64,000 nt of DNA, taken from Elephas maximus indicus. Its lineage: Eukaryota; Chordata; Mammalia; Proboscidea; Elephantidae. This document shows, one piece after another, positions 12,360 to 25,900 of this stretch. The number at the start of each line of letters is the position of its first letter. The first letter of the stretch is position 1. The stretch lies in contig NC_064820.1 of the NCBI RefSeq assembly GCF_024166365.1, positions 139,644,001-139,708,000 of the forward strand, in the 5' to 3' direction. Under the pieces are notes generated by a model. The model saw nothing but the letters and a program-made list of their open reading frames with translations, was not told where the DNA came from and did not search any database. The translations under genes were made by a program, and so were the position numbers.

Positions 12360-12813
12360 TCACAGATCATTAGTTTTGTCAACTTGGCTGGGCTAAGGAT
12401 CCCAGTTGTTTGGCTAAACACTAGTCTAGTTGTTTTCATGGGGTAGTTACATGTGATTAAATCAGGTGGCTTTCCTTGGGTAGAACAGATTACCTTCTGT
12501 AATGTAACATGATCAACTGAGGTCACACCAGTGTTGGGTGGATCCTAAACATAATACACTTCTGAGTTATATAAATTGCAGCATAGACACAGACACCCTC
12601 AAAAACACAGACTACATGTGAGGATTGTCACAAGCAAAGGAATTCCAAGGACTGCCAACAGAGGCCAGAAATTGGGAGAGAGGCTCACAGGAGATGCCAT
12701 GGCTGAGACCTTGACTTGGATATTCAGCCTCCAGAACTGAGAAATTAAATTTCTGTTCTTTAAAGCCACCCACGTTGTAGTATTTTGTTGAGAGCCCCAG
12801 GAAACCAAAACAC
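12360..12813 (+). mobile_element. MLT1/MaLR-like solo LTR
   Basis: The 3' part cagcctccagaactgagaaa, then aaatttctgttctttaaagc and cacccacgttgtagtatttt is the characteristic MLT1-class LTR end. The 5' part (gtcaacttggctgggctaag) is compatible with a related LTR. Confidence 0.65.
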
Positions 12814-13323
12814 ATGCCTAATCTCTTCATCAAAATGTTGTTCAGCCACAATCTTGGCCTTCTCTGCAGAGCGCACATTCCAACAGTGAATCTCCTGATT
12901 TTAGCATTCTTTGCAATCTGGATGGCCACGAACTTCCTAAATCATCAAGTGCTGGTTCCTCTTTGCTTAAAAGTTCCTTCCTCAATTTATCTCTCTGCTC
13001 TCACATTTTACTGTAAGCAGCAAGAAGAAACCAGGCTATGCCTTCAACACTTTCCTTGAAAATCTCCTCAGCTAAATATACAAGTTTATTGCTTACAAGT
13101 TCTGAATTTAATCAAGTTTTCTGCCGCTATATAACAGGATCTCCTTTCCTACAGTTTTCAATAACATGTTCCTCATTTCTTTCTGTTTTCACCAGAAGCA
13201 CCTTTAAGATCCATTCTGTTCAGCATATACTTTTTCTATTGTTTCTCAAAATTCTTCCAGCCTCTAGCTACTCCAACGATATTAGATACATGTTTCAGCA
13301 GCACCCCACTTGCTAGTACTCAA

Positions 13324-13748
13324 ATCTCTTAGTTTCCTGTGGCTACACCACAACTTTTGTGGTATAAAACAACAGAAATTTATTCTTATAGTTCTGGAAG
13401 ACGGAAGTCTAAAATTAAGGTGTTGGCAGGGCCATGCTCCTTCCAAATGCTCTAGGGGAGAATCTGTTCCTTGTATCTTCCAGCTTCTGGTGGTTCCAAG
13501 TGTTTCTTGGCTTGTGGTTACATTGCATGTTCCTCTTCTGTCTCAAAACATCCTCTGCCTCTCTCTTAAAGAGATACATGTGATTGTATTTAGGGCCCAA
13601 AGGATAAAGGATAATCCAAGATACGCTCCTCCTCTTAAGATCACATCTTCTGCCATATAATATTCAGTCTTTTGTCCTATAATATTCACACGTTCTGAGG
13701 ATTAGGATGTGGCTGTATCTTTTTTGGGGCCACAACTCACCCTGCTAC
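13324..13748 (-). mobile_element. MLT1/MaLR-like LTR
   Basis: Reverse orientation: ttagtttcctgtggctacac, aaaacaacagaaatttattc and agttctggaagacggaagtc are the reverse complement of the MLT1-class 3' end, and tggggccacaactcaccctg the complement of its start. The overlapping 116-residue open frame is not a gene. Confidence 0.75.
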
Positions 13749-14079
13749 ATTATTATATATTTTGTAGAAATTTTTCAATTTTAGTTTGTATCTCCCCTTG
13801 GATTCAAGAGTTGTTTAATAGTTTCTTAATTTTTAGGTCAAAGGGCCAATTTTAATTTTTCTAGTCTTATTACATTGTGACTAGAAAACATTGTATTATT
13901 TCTACTTTGTGGAATTTGAGGGTTTTTTTTTAACAGAATATATGGTCAATTTCTGTGATTATTTTATATGCGATTTCAAAGAAGACCTTTTCTCCGTTAT
14001 TGTGTTGCTAAGATTACATATATGTACATACCCACGTATTTTATATACATATAAAACTTGTATATAAATATAAACATGT

Positions 14080-14101
14080 ATGTGTGTGTGTGTGTGTGTG
14101 A
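14080..14101. repeat. (TG)n microsatellite
   Basis: TG run of about 10 units next to an AT-rich (TATA/CATA) tract from 14015. Confidence 0.9.
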
Positions 14102-14154
14102 GAGTGCATAGATGCATATGATCTACCTTACTGTATTATTTTGTTTAGTGCAAA

Positions 14155-14376
14155 ACCGGGCCGTGAACTGGTTTCTTCATGTTCAACCCCCTGCTGGGAA
14201 TTTGCATTTCGAAGTTGCCAGGAAATTATTCATAAGAATCACCTGGGAATCTTGTTAAAATGCAGATTCTGATTCAGTATATCTTGGCTGGAAATGCAAA
14301 ATCTCAGCAGGGAACTTGTTAGAAACATAAATTCTCAGCAGAGATTTGAACAGGAATGAACCAGTTCGAAGCCCTG
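14155..14376. mobile_element. inverted-repeat element, probably non-autonomous hAT type
   Basis: The left arm (14155-14212, with gtgaactggtttcttcatgt) and the right arm (14322-14376, with gaacaggaatgaaccagttc) are imperfect reverse complements over about 55 bp. The interior resembles MER5-class sequence (agaatcacctgggaatcttg, gcagattctgattcagtat). No flanking 8-bp duplication was evident. Confidence 0.55.
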
Positions 14377-14886
14377 TCATAAAAGGAAAAATAGCATAGA
14401 ATATATTTGTCAATCTAAGACTAAAACACAGGCAGAGCCTACATTTCAGAAAATGAGACTTGTAATGTTGTGAGTTCTTAGATTATTACAAAGCCACATT
14501 CTCAGAAAATACAAAATCGATTTTAAAAAACTGTATTTGATGTATCCATTCCATTAATGTGGAAAAAATTTACATATGTATGACATTTTTTTACATATAT
14601 ACATTCCAACTATTTTTATTCTTATCTTATTCGAATAATTCTTATCTATTAAGTTAAAGAGATCCTAGTAAAGGAAGAACAGGGTATTGGGGAAAGTTAT
14701 TCAGTCTTCTCTACATTTACCAAATACAAACTCAGACATTTTCCGTTTTTAAATGGTATGTGTATGTATGTATGCATATGTTTGTGTGTATATGTGTATG
14801 TGTGTAAAATACTTTTTAAAAAATCAACTAAAGTGGCAAAAATATTACTTAAAACAATAGTATGCTCAAAAGTCACTGCATGATTG
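14377..14886. other. AT-rich intergenic sequence
   Basis: TATG/TG-rich simple sequence near 14755-14805. Nothing else recognised. Confidence 0.35.
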
Positions 14887-16770
14887 TTTATTTAAAATAT
14901 TTATGACTCTGGATGTAAATACATATGGGTTTACATAAATTATGGTTATTCATATAAACCCTCAAATAAAATGCTTAATTGTTTATCCACAATCCGTTTT
15001 TTCTCATAAGCATAATAGTAAATTTTCTACCTCACTGAAAGTGTTCAAACCCTTTTAAATCTTGATTTGTGAAGAATCACTTAAAAATAACTTAAGCTTA
15101 ACTACTTCAAACAATAATATTGTTTTCAATGCTGTCACAGATTTCTCCATGGTGAAATAGTCATGTATTGTTATTGCACAATTTATAGGTACAGGTTATT
15201 ATGTGCATATAAACCTCTACACAATGACAGTGTTTCCACTGCAACTTGCTCAGCACAGTTAAAATTATGAAATACAATTTACAAAATCTTTAACAATATA
15301 CTTTTCAGATAAAAGTATCCTGAGGATATTACAAAATTCATTTTACCAGCCTTCATTTCTTTCCTTTATTTGACTCTTTAATTTCCAGAATAATAGTTGT
15401 CCCTATTTTATTACATAAAAATGTTCTTATCTCATATCTTACCCTATTCAACAAAATATATTTAAGCTAAATAGTATATAATTGTCCCTTAAACACTTAG
15501 TCCCATCTGCTTCCAGTCTCACTGGTTAAAATCAAGTATTTATCAAGTTTTCTATAATTCTGAATCAGAAAAGGTATAGCACAAAACAGACAGAAATAGG
15601 GTTAACACATTTAAGTTAAAAGCATTGTGTATTTGTAATATTTTGGTCATATTTATAATAAAATAATATGTTTTGGCAAAAATAATAAAATATGTCTTGA
15701 TTTTCTCTTAATGGTGGATCTGGCAGGTATTTCACATTTATAAATACTATCTATTTGACTGTTTTCACATTTGTTTCTGAAAACATTGCTATAAGGTTTT
15801 CAGAATTTTAAGACTAAAAACACCTAAAAATAAGAAATAAAATGTTTGATGCTAAATCTTTTGACAAATTCACAAACTTAAATATGCCAACATATGCCAA
15901 AATGTCTTACATAGACCAATTCAGAATCTTTAGTGCCGTCTAAGGCTCATCTGGCTCAATGTAACCTTTAAAATAATAATCCGGGGAGTCTTTCTGAAGT
16001 TTATTTGCAAATTAGGGTGGAAATTCAAAATTAGAAAAAAAAGAATCGCAAAAAAGCTGTTATTCTGGTGGCAGTAGTTGTTATGGCACAAAAACACATG
16101 AAAAAAACATGTAGTTTTCTTATATACACAAACTAAGTTCAAATAAGATGTGCGAGACATATATACATATATACACAGATGCACACATGTATACGTACAT
16201 ACAACTTGGGCTCTAAAGGGGAAACTGATGAACACTTTACGTGATGAGCCATTTGGTTTGTTTATCACTGAAGTCCCAATGACATCTTTAATAGAGATGC
16301 TATTTGCTTGACTGTTACCCAAATGTCACTGTATCAATAGTTAAGAGGAGGGGCATTTGGGATGTATAAGTATGATAAAGGAAGTGAGTGTGGTGAATTA
16401 CAGATGACTATTATGTGCAACAGCCTTTACATAAAGGATATTTTTACTGTGAAAGAAATTCATGCAGAGATATCTGCAGAAGAGTTGACCAGCAATAAAG
16501 AAAACAAAGTTCCTTTAACACTATGACATACCATAAATACATGTTACTATAGCATTACTTATATATTTTACTTTAGGCAATATAACTCTGAATTACCTTG
16601 TTAATGTTTAAGGCATCAGTGCATCAAGGGTAAAGCTCCATAAAATAAATACGAAAACAAGAAAGCATTAGCTTATTTGTGGCACCGACTAAAGAGTGAT
16701 CACAGTACATTATATCTGTGGGCCACTTCCATGAAATAGGTAATAAATTATACGTATTATGGTCAAAATG
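14887..16770 (-). terminator. DMXL1: probable DMXL1 3' UTR with three candidate poly(A) signals
   Basis: AT-rich sequence without coding signal follows the stop. AATAAA hexamers on the minus strand lie at 16000-16005, 15365-15370 and 14887-14892 (about 0.8, 1.4 and 1.9 kb after the stop). The second and third have U/GU-rich sequence 20-50 nt downstream. Which one is used cannot be read from sequence alone. No SINE was recognised in this stretch. Confidence 0.45.
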
Positions 16771-16995
16771 TTAGAGCATAAATTTCACATCCTTTTTCAA
16801 CACTTCATTTAACGGGCTAAACTGATCTGGCAGTATTCTCATTTTCATTGTTCCATCAGCTCCACAAGAGAAAATGTGATTCGCGGGTCCTGTTTCAATC
16901 TGCATCACTCCAGTTCCAATATTCCTGAAAATGGACTGTCGAGCATGTTCACTGATAAAAGTATGGAGAAGACTACAAGTAGAGAGACTCCAAAT
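16771..16995 (-). CDS. DMXL1: DMXL1 last coding exon with stop codon
   Basis: 225 bp, 74 codons plus TAA at 16771-16773. Acceptor atctttcag. Encodes [48 protein letters not shown] and the C-terminus [12 protein letters not shown]. The last blade closes the propeller. The exon continues leftwards as 3' UTR. Confidence 0.95.
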   Translation of the reverse strand: MWSLSTCSLLHTFISEHARQSIFRNIGTGVMQIETGPANHIFSCGADGTMKMRILPDQFSPLNEVLKKDVKFML

Positions 16996-19900
16996 CTGAA
17001 AGATATTAAGAACAAAATGCAAACTGGGAATCAATCAAATAAAATTTTAGCTCTGCCTTCCTATGTAGATAGGAGTCTCTGGGTGATGCAAATGGTTAAG
17101 CACTTGGCTGCTAACCAAAAGGCTGGCAGTTCAAATCCATGCACAAGTACCTTGGAAGTAAGGCCTGGTGATCTACTTCTAAAAAATCAGCCACTGAAAA
17201 CCCTAAGTACAGTTCTATTCTGAAACACATGGGGTCGCCATGACTTGGAACTGACTCCATGACAACTGGTTTTTGGTTTGGTTCTATGCAGGTAAGGAAT
17301 TTCCAAAACAAAGATGAAGAAGAACCTTTTTAGGTCTCAGATTATAACACTTTGTTTAAAGGGCTGCACATTTTCCAAACTGCTTTTATATTATTAAATT
17401 CTTAAAACCCATCCAGGAAAAGAGGAAGATACTATTAACTCTGAACTGGAGATGAGATTAAACTAAGGTCAAGGAGGTTAACTGTATAATAGTATAGAAA
17501 CTTGCAGTATTATAGGAACTATAATAAAGGTTTCCCATCTCTCAGCAAAGCTTTAGTCCTGCAGTTGTACAGCAGGGTAATCCCTTCTCTATAATACCAA
17601 AAGACCCACCAGGGAATCAAAACTACTGGAAAGAAGGAAGCACCTGACACCTAGAGGCCCTCACATTAAGGGAAACTATGTTCCAACTACAACCCAAAAA
17701 ACCAAACCCATTGCCATCAAGTTGATTCCAACTCATATCGACCCTATAGGACAGAGTAGAACTGCCCCATAGTATTTCCGAGGAGTGCATAGTGGATTCA
17801 AACCGCTGACCTTTTGGTTAGCAGCCAATAATTATTACAACTTAAGAATACTTAATTTATTAAGATCTTCTGCAGCCCTGATGGTGCAGTGGTTACAAGC
17901 TTGGCTGCTTGTACTTAGACCAAGAGGAAGTTGTTCGAACAGAACAAGGGGATATTATGTGGTTTTAAAGTCAGGAAAGGTGTGCGTCAGGGTTGTATCC
18001 TTTCACTGTACTTATTCAATCCGTATGCAGAGCAAATAATCTGAGAAGCTGGACTCAGAGAACAGGGCATTAGGATTGGAGGAAGAACCACTAACAACCT
18101 ACGGTAGGCAGATGACACAATCTTCCTTGCTAAAAGTGAAGAAGGCTTAAAGTGCTTAATGATGAAGATCAAAGACCACAGCCTTCAGTGTGGATTATAA
18201 CTTAACATAAAGCAAAACACTTCACAACTGGACCAATAAGCAACACCATGGAGAAAAGATTGAAGTTGTCAAGGATTTCATTTTACTTGGATCCACAATT
18301 AACGCCTATGGAAGCAACAGTCAAGAAATCAAGCGACCACTGCATTGGGCAAATCTGCTGCAAGAGACCTCTTTAAAGCATTAAAAAGCAAAGATGTTAC
18401 TTTAAGGACTAAGGTGTGCCTGATCCAAGCCATGATGTTTTCAATCACCTCATATGCATGTGGAAGCTAAACAGTGAATAAGAAAGGCTGAAGAATTGAT
18501 GCCTTTGAATTATGGTGTTGGTGAAGAATATTGAATACACCACGGACCACCAGAAGAAAGAACAAATCTGTGTTGGAAAAAGTATAGCCAGAGCGCTCAT
18601 TAGAAGCAAGGATGGTGAGACTTTGCCTCACATACTTTGGACATGTTATTAGGAGGAAGACATCATGTGTGGTAAAGTAGAAGATCAGTGAAAAAGAGGA
18701 AGACCCTCAACGAGGTGGACTGACATAGTGGCTACAACAATGGGCTCAAGAACAACAACGGTTGTGAGGTGGCACAGGACCGGGCAGTGTTTCGTTCTGT
18801 TGTACCTAGGGTAGCTGGAGATGGAACCGACTTCATGGCACCTAACAACAACAACAACTTAAAAAAAAAAGCCTTTTCAAAATTCTACAATTCTAGTTAA
18901 TTTTTTTTCTGGCTGAGAATTATAGAAACAATTTGGTTCTAACAAAGAACTCCAACTTATTTGCACTAAATATGCTCACTACTGCTTAAATGAATGAGTG
19001 AATTCTAAGAAACAACTCTTCAGGTCTTGGATTGCTGACCATTAGAATAACACAGAGACTAGTCTAAACTGACCTATCCCTGTAGATCTGCCCAAATGTG
19101 GCCAGAGGACCCACATCAAAACAACCAGGCATGTGTTATAAAAATGGAGATTCTTGAGCCCTGGAGTTAACCAGCTCATTATTTTCTGGAGTGGGATCTA
19201 AGAATTTACATTTTTAATAAGCTGCTTAATGTTTTTAGCAAGCTGCTTAGTGTTTTAAACAGCCTCTCTAAATTTTAAACATAATGGAGTCTGAGAAAGG
19301 CTGCTCTAGACAGGGATTATCGAGGTACATTCAGAATTCTTAAATCAGGGACTGAGTGATTAGATGCTGATGCTGACGTGAAAAAATGAGTGGAATTTGG
19401 GACAAAGGAAAATGTTAGTACATTTCTCAGCACCTAAAAATTGAATTCAGTAAATTATATAACTCTGAAGATGGGTATGGAGTCAAGACTAAACCTAATG
19501 TAACTCTAAAATCTGTTTATATGCATGGAAATTTAGTTATTTTACATGTATTAACTAAGCATATTCAAAATAAACTGAAAAACAGAAAAATTTCAACTTA
19601 TATATTATTTCATTTATCAGAAGATATAAAAATACTAAAACCAAACCTGTTGCCGTCGAGTTGATTGTGACTCATAGCGACCATATGAGGACTGAGTAGA
19701 ACTGCCCCATAGGATTTCCAAGGAGCGCCTAGTGGATTCGAACTGCCAACTTTTTGGTTAGCAGCTGTAGCTGTTAACCACTACACCACCAGAGTTTCCA
19801 TCAGAAGGTATACTAAATAACAATTAGCATTGTTCACTACAAAGGAGTTAAAATTTACTATTACTTAAATAAATGGGTGTCATCAATATGATCAAAGAGC

Positions 19901-22900
19901 TAAGGTTTCTGAAGATTTTTTTCCATTTTGTAGATATTGTGGCATCACTGTTTACCTTTATATTCCCTTCAGCAGATCCTGTAACAAAGTACTCTTCAGT
20001 TGGATCAATAGCAATGGCTTTTATGGGAGAATCATGGCTCTGGAAAAGGTGTCTCTGTTGTCGCTGGCGAAGGTCAAATACACATGTAAAGCCCTTTCTG
20101 CCTCCTGATATCAGTAGCTGATGTTTTGCAGCATATGCTAAAACCGTGGCTCCACTATCATGGCAGTTAAAAGCTAAAAGTAAAAAAAAAAAAAAAAAAG
20201 GAAAAGCTATTTAACAATATAAAAAAATAAACTTACTCCTTCTGGTCAAGATGGAATAATAGACCAGATTTATTCTCCTTCCAGAAACAATTAAAAATCA
20301 AATATAGGAAACAATGGTTCGAGACAGTGGATATCAGCTAATGAGGAAGAATGATCTCTGAGAGATGGAAAACAAACTCAGTGAGCCCTATGATTGCCCT
20401 AGCTTATTGCCTAGATAGTTTTTGAGCTGTGGCACAAGAAGGGTGATCCCAAATTGAGCTAGGGAGAGTTTAATATCCAGAATATATAAAGAATTCCTAA
20501 AACTCAACAAAAAAAAGACAAACAACCCAATCAAAAAATGGGCAATGAACTTGAATAAACATGTTTCCAAAGAAGATATACAAATGGCCAATAAGCAAAT
20601 ATATGAAAAAATGCACAAAGTCATTATTAGCTGTTAATCAAAACCACAATGAGATAGCACTTCATACTCACTAGGATGGCTATTATCAGAAAAATGAAAA
20701 AACAAAACAAGTGTTGGTGATGATGTGGGGAGACTAGAACCCTCATCCACTGCTGATGGAATTGTAAAATGGTACAGCTGCTGTGGAAACAGTTTGGCGG
20801 TTCCTCAAAAAGTTAAATATAGAACAATCATATGGCCCAGCAATTTCAATCCTAGGTATACACCCAAACAATTTCAAAGCAGGTACCCAGATACTTTATA
20901 CCACTGTTCACTGCAGCATTTTTTACAATAACCAAAGGTGGAAACAACACGTGTCCATCAACAGATGAATGACTAAACAAAATGTGGAATATCCATACAA
21001 TGGAATATCATTCAACCATATAGCGAAATGAGTTCCTGATACATGCTACAATGTGGATGAACCTTGAAAAGATCATACTGAGTGAAATAAGTTAGACACG
21101 AAGGGACAAATAGTGTATAATTCCACCTATATGAAATATCTAAAATATGCAAATGCATAGAGACAGAAGTTTATTAGTGGTTACCAGGACTTGGGGGTAG
21201 GGGAAAATGGGGAGTTATTGCTTAAAGGGTACTGAGTTTCTGTTTGGGATGACTGAAACATTTGGAAATGGATAGCGGTGATGGTTGCACAACATAGTGA
21301 ATATAATCAATGTCAGTGAATTGTATGTTTAAAAATGGTTAAAATGGAAAATACCGTTATATGCATTTTTCACAAAATTAAAAAAAAAAACAAAAGTTTA
21401 TCAACCAAAAAAAGAAATCCATTTAAATATCATTTTTGATTTATGAATTTCTAAAGTTTATAAAAAGCTTTTCAAAACTTACCATGGATTAAACTGTTGG
21501 CAGGTGCGACAAGAGTATCCCACAAACATACGTTTCTAAAAAAGAAAAAAGATTACTTCTTGAGTGACACAAAAAGCTAACAATTAAGAAAAAAAGTATT
21601 TTCCACATAATTTCATTAACACTTGAAATTATGCTCTCACAGAAGGTTCCTAAATTTATAAAAGCACAAGATATAAGTAACACAGTATTCAGATTATTAA
21701 TTTTTACACAAATTAAAAAATACTACCTTATAAAATTGAGTAACTTTAGGATAACATGTATTTATAAATAATACTATATTAAGATTGAGTATGAAAACTA
21801 CATTTTGAACTCATCTAATCTCTTAACAGTTGGACTGATGTACACAAATAGCAGGCGACACTATTTGTGTACAAAGCAAACTTTTTTCTACTATGATTAG
21901 GGACCAGCTTTTACTTCCTTCTACAAGTTGCAAAGGAGGCATCAATCTATGTAATGAATACCCATGAAAGATGGGCCATAGCCTCCATATCCTTATAATC
22001 ACATTTGTAGTGCAAAGTGAGACTTCACAGATAAATGCAAAAGCTCAGCAACCACAGTGGGCCTTGGTCTCAGAACGTAGCTACATGATGGAAACCCAAA
22101 GTGGGAGTGACACGATGGGGGTGGAGAAGAGATATTTTCTTGCAAAGTTAGAATTTTTTAGGAGTGTGGTGTTGCCAGTTACTAGCTATGTCATCTTGTA
22201 CAAGTAAGAATTCTTACTAAGTTCCTGTTTTCCCTTGTGAAAACAGTAATATCTACCTTATAGGGCTATGGAAAGGATTAACTAAAAAACATTGTCAATA
22301 AATCAGAGTTCCTGTTTTTTATCTCAAGCTTTTTTAGCACATAGAAAATAACATGGGGAAAATTCATTCCACTAATAAGCAAATCCTTTTCTCCTATTTG
22401 AAAGCCTTAACAACAGAATATTAAAAAGAAGAAATGCATTTTGTGTTTGATGGCACTAGAATTTCTTTAACTTTACAATTAGAACACTAAAAAATGGTGT
22501 AAGTAAGAAACATGTCTTTATGATAGAAATACTTAAAGGTATCAAAAAAAATTATGAAAAAATTCTTAAGCAAGGAAATAAAGCAATTAAAAAAAAAAAA
22601 GGATACACACACTTCAGCTATAATCTCTTACCTATTATCTGTTGAAAGACCAGCAGTAGCTATCAGAGAGGAGGAACTAACGAAGACAAAATCATTGGCT
22701 GTTTTATTATGACACTGCCAAGTCTGGAATGGTATAAATAAAAAATGTTATTGCAGTCACTAAAGATTTCATTTCTAGGTAGATGTATTATTCAAAAACT
22801 GATCATGTAATTTTTGTGGCTTACTAAACCCTTTGACTTTTCTTTTTCTTCAAACTTTGGAAAAGCCAGAAGAGTAATACAGAAGACTCTCATATACCTT

Positions 22901-25900
22901 TTACCCAGATTCACCAATTTTTAACATTTTGCCACATTTGTTTTGCCTCTCCCTTTTTCTGACATAGACACACGTATACACACATAATTTATGGTTCTAG
23001 AACTATTTAAGTAAGCTGCATATGTCATGACCCTCTATAAGATCCTTTGCTTTGTTCAATTAAAATTCAAAGGGAAAGAAAAGAACTCCAAATATTTCCC
23101 TTAATATTTTTGATAAAAAATTATTGTTTAGAAGACAGAAGTTGAGATTTTAGATTATCTCAGACTTAATTATCTTTGCTAATGTTATTGACATATTTTT
23201 CAGAAATACATGAAAAATAATGTATTTTCAAAAATATTATTCAAATATATGAATAAAATATTACTAATAATAAAAGAATTAGAGAATGTATTGTATTTCA
23301 CAATATTTCAAAAAACAATAATTTAAGATATCATGAGAGGTTCAGTCAATTCAAAAAGCTTCTAACTTATGTTTGTTCAGATGTTTCTCTTTAATAAAAA
23401 ATGAATTTTTAAATATGCCAAAATCATCACATAAATGATTTCTCTTTTGAGCCACCTCCCCATCCCTCTAGACCACCTCTGGAGTAGGGTTAGATAATGT
23501 GTTCTTAAAACAAGCAAAATCTACTTTAATTCTTCAAAGCCAATTATAAACATTTTAATTTGATTTGTCTTTTTAAAAGATAAGTGCAATCCCTTAGGGA
23601 ACCTAAACTTGCATATCTAAACGTGTTGGGTTGATGAAAATATGAGAAATTAATATTTTGCCAAGATACCTTGACCAACCTCCCCTTACTTGCTTTCACT
23701 TAGATCTGTACAGTATTCTAGCATTTAATCTTGGGGGAATTTGCAGAATCTCAGTTCATATTCTAATCTTATTGCATATTCTTAACTTCTTCCTAATAGG
23801 TATTGTTCATTCTTATAAATGGCTTCAATAAAGAAGACATTAAATATAAATACAGAGTTTCATGAAGTTATAGAAGTTTGTTAAGCCTGCACAGTCCTGA
23901 ATAGAGATGTATCAATATTTTTTAAAAAAGAGATAAACAAAAAGATAGTACCAGCTGTAGGATATCCAATCTACTTTGTTCATTCGTAAGGTATAACTGC
24001 AGAAAAAAACCAGAGGCACTGGTCTGTGAATCATTCTATTTAGGTATAATACCCACTGCAGCTTAGTGAGGCAAGGAAAGGGCTTAAGTGACCTACAGGT
24101 TGCATGGGTCTCTTCAGGTATTATTTTGGTTCTACTACAAATAATTCTATTACTATTACAGGTTAATTTTCCATGTTACCAAAGACTAGCAATGTTTTAT
24201 ATTTCACAAAGTAATTTTCCTATAATACAAGGGCAGGAGCTTACAGCAATGTGATTAAATATGTAGGCCTGAATAGATTTTATTTACTGGCTTTTATATT
24301 TCTTATCTAAATTATGTATTCTTGGTTTCCTTAAAATAAAAACTCCTGTTTTTTTTTTTTTTAAGGTAAAAATTCTTGGCTTACCAGGTATGGCTTAGGT
24401 ATGCTTCCAGTAACTGGACATTTCCAATTTGTTTGATACAAACTTAAATATCCATCAGCATCAACTATTCCAAACTTAAAGAAATAAATATTTTAGAAGT
24501 TTTAATACAAATAAAAAAGCTCGTATTTAATATTTTTACCCTCATTCTGACTCTCATATGTTAACTCTTAAATATCTGATTGATAAATTGTTTGACTTTT
24601 CACTTTACCTATGCATAGACCCACTTACTAGTACTTAAAAAAAAGGAAACAAGTATCAGATACACATTCTATTATACCAACCTACAGTATAGTCTATGTA
24701 TTCTCTAAAGCTAGGGATCTGGATTTACATATTAAGTCATGTGACCAAATCTTATCATATTTAAAACAGAAAACACAGTTGATTCTGAAAAAGACCAAAT
24801 AAGGACTTCCAGAAACATACAATAAGGAAAACACGTAAACAACGGTACAAAGTAAAATGAAACAAGGATTATCACAGTATAAGAATTCTACTACGGGAAC
24901 TCACAGCAATTATGATTGGGAAGACTTCAAAAATAAATGAAGTCTTTGAGTAAGACTGCTAATTTTTTTTTCTTTAGATTATAAAATAATGCTTATTTAT
25001 GCAATATATATAAAACAAAACAAATATGTACTTTTTCTCCTGTCCTCTCCTGCCCCCAGGTCTAACAACCATTAACAATTTGATTTGTTCCGTTTCAGAA
25101 TTGTTTCTATGTGTATTCAAATATTCACACGTAGTTTTTTTAAACTCCAAGTTATAATAAATACACTGTTCCACAAATAAACACTTTTGCCTGATTACAG
25201 CTGTTTTTCCACATAAGTACATATAAATCTACCTCATTCTTATGCTGTGTTGTATTACATTATAATTTTTTAAACTTTTCCCTTATAGACAATTTCCCAT
25301 TTTCTATAAGGGAAAAAAGTGCTGCTTATTTTTATACATACTGCCTTGCCAAAGCGTATGGATTATACTTCAACATAAAGAAAACAAAAATTCTCACAAC
25401 TGGACCAATAAGCAACACTTGATAAATGGAGAAAAGATTTAAGTTGTCAAGGATTTCATTTTACTTGGATCCACAATCAACACCCATGGGAGCAGCAGTC
25501 AAGAAATCAAAGGACAGATTGCACTGGGCTGCAAAAGACCTCTTTAAAGTATTGAAAAGCAAAGATACCACCTTCAAGCCTAAGGTGTGTCTGACTCAAG
25601 CCATTGTGTTTTCAATACCTCATATGCATGTGAAAGCGGGACAATGAAGAAGGAAGACAGAAGAGGAGTTGATGACTTTGAATGGCAGTGTTGGAGAAAA
25701 ATAGTGAATACACCAGGGACTGCCAAAAGAATGAACAAATCTGTCTTGGAAGAAGTACGATCAGAATGCTCCTTAGAAGCAAGGGTGGTGAGACTACGTC
25801 TCACATACTTTGGAGAGGTTATCGGATGGGATCAGTTCCTGGAGAAGGACTTCATGCTTGGTAAAATACAGAGTCTGAGAAAAAGAGGAAGACCTTCAAC

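Larger units (their letters stand above)
16996..19955 (-). other. DMXL1: DMXL1 last intron
   Basis: gtaaac at the 5' end and tttcag at the 3' end. It holds an inverted pair of AfroSINEs (17071-17283 plus; 17694-17828 minus), an RTE copy (17937-18865), an MER5-like hAT fragment around 19025-19310 and a third AfroSINE (19636-19801). Confidence 0.85.

Noticed and set aside
13310-13660. 116-codon plus-strand open frame
   Set aside because: It lies entirely in an MLT1-type LTR in reverse orientation.
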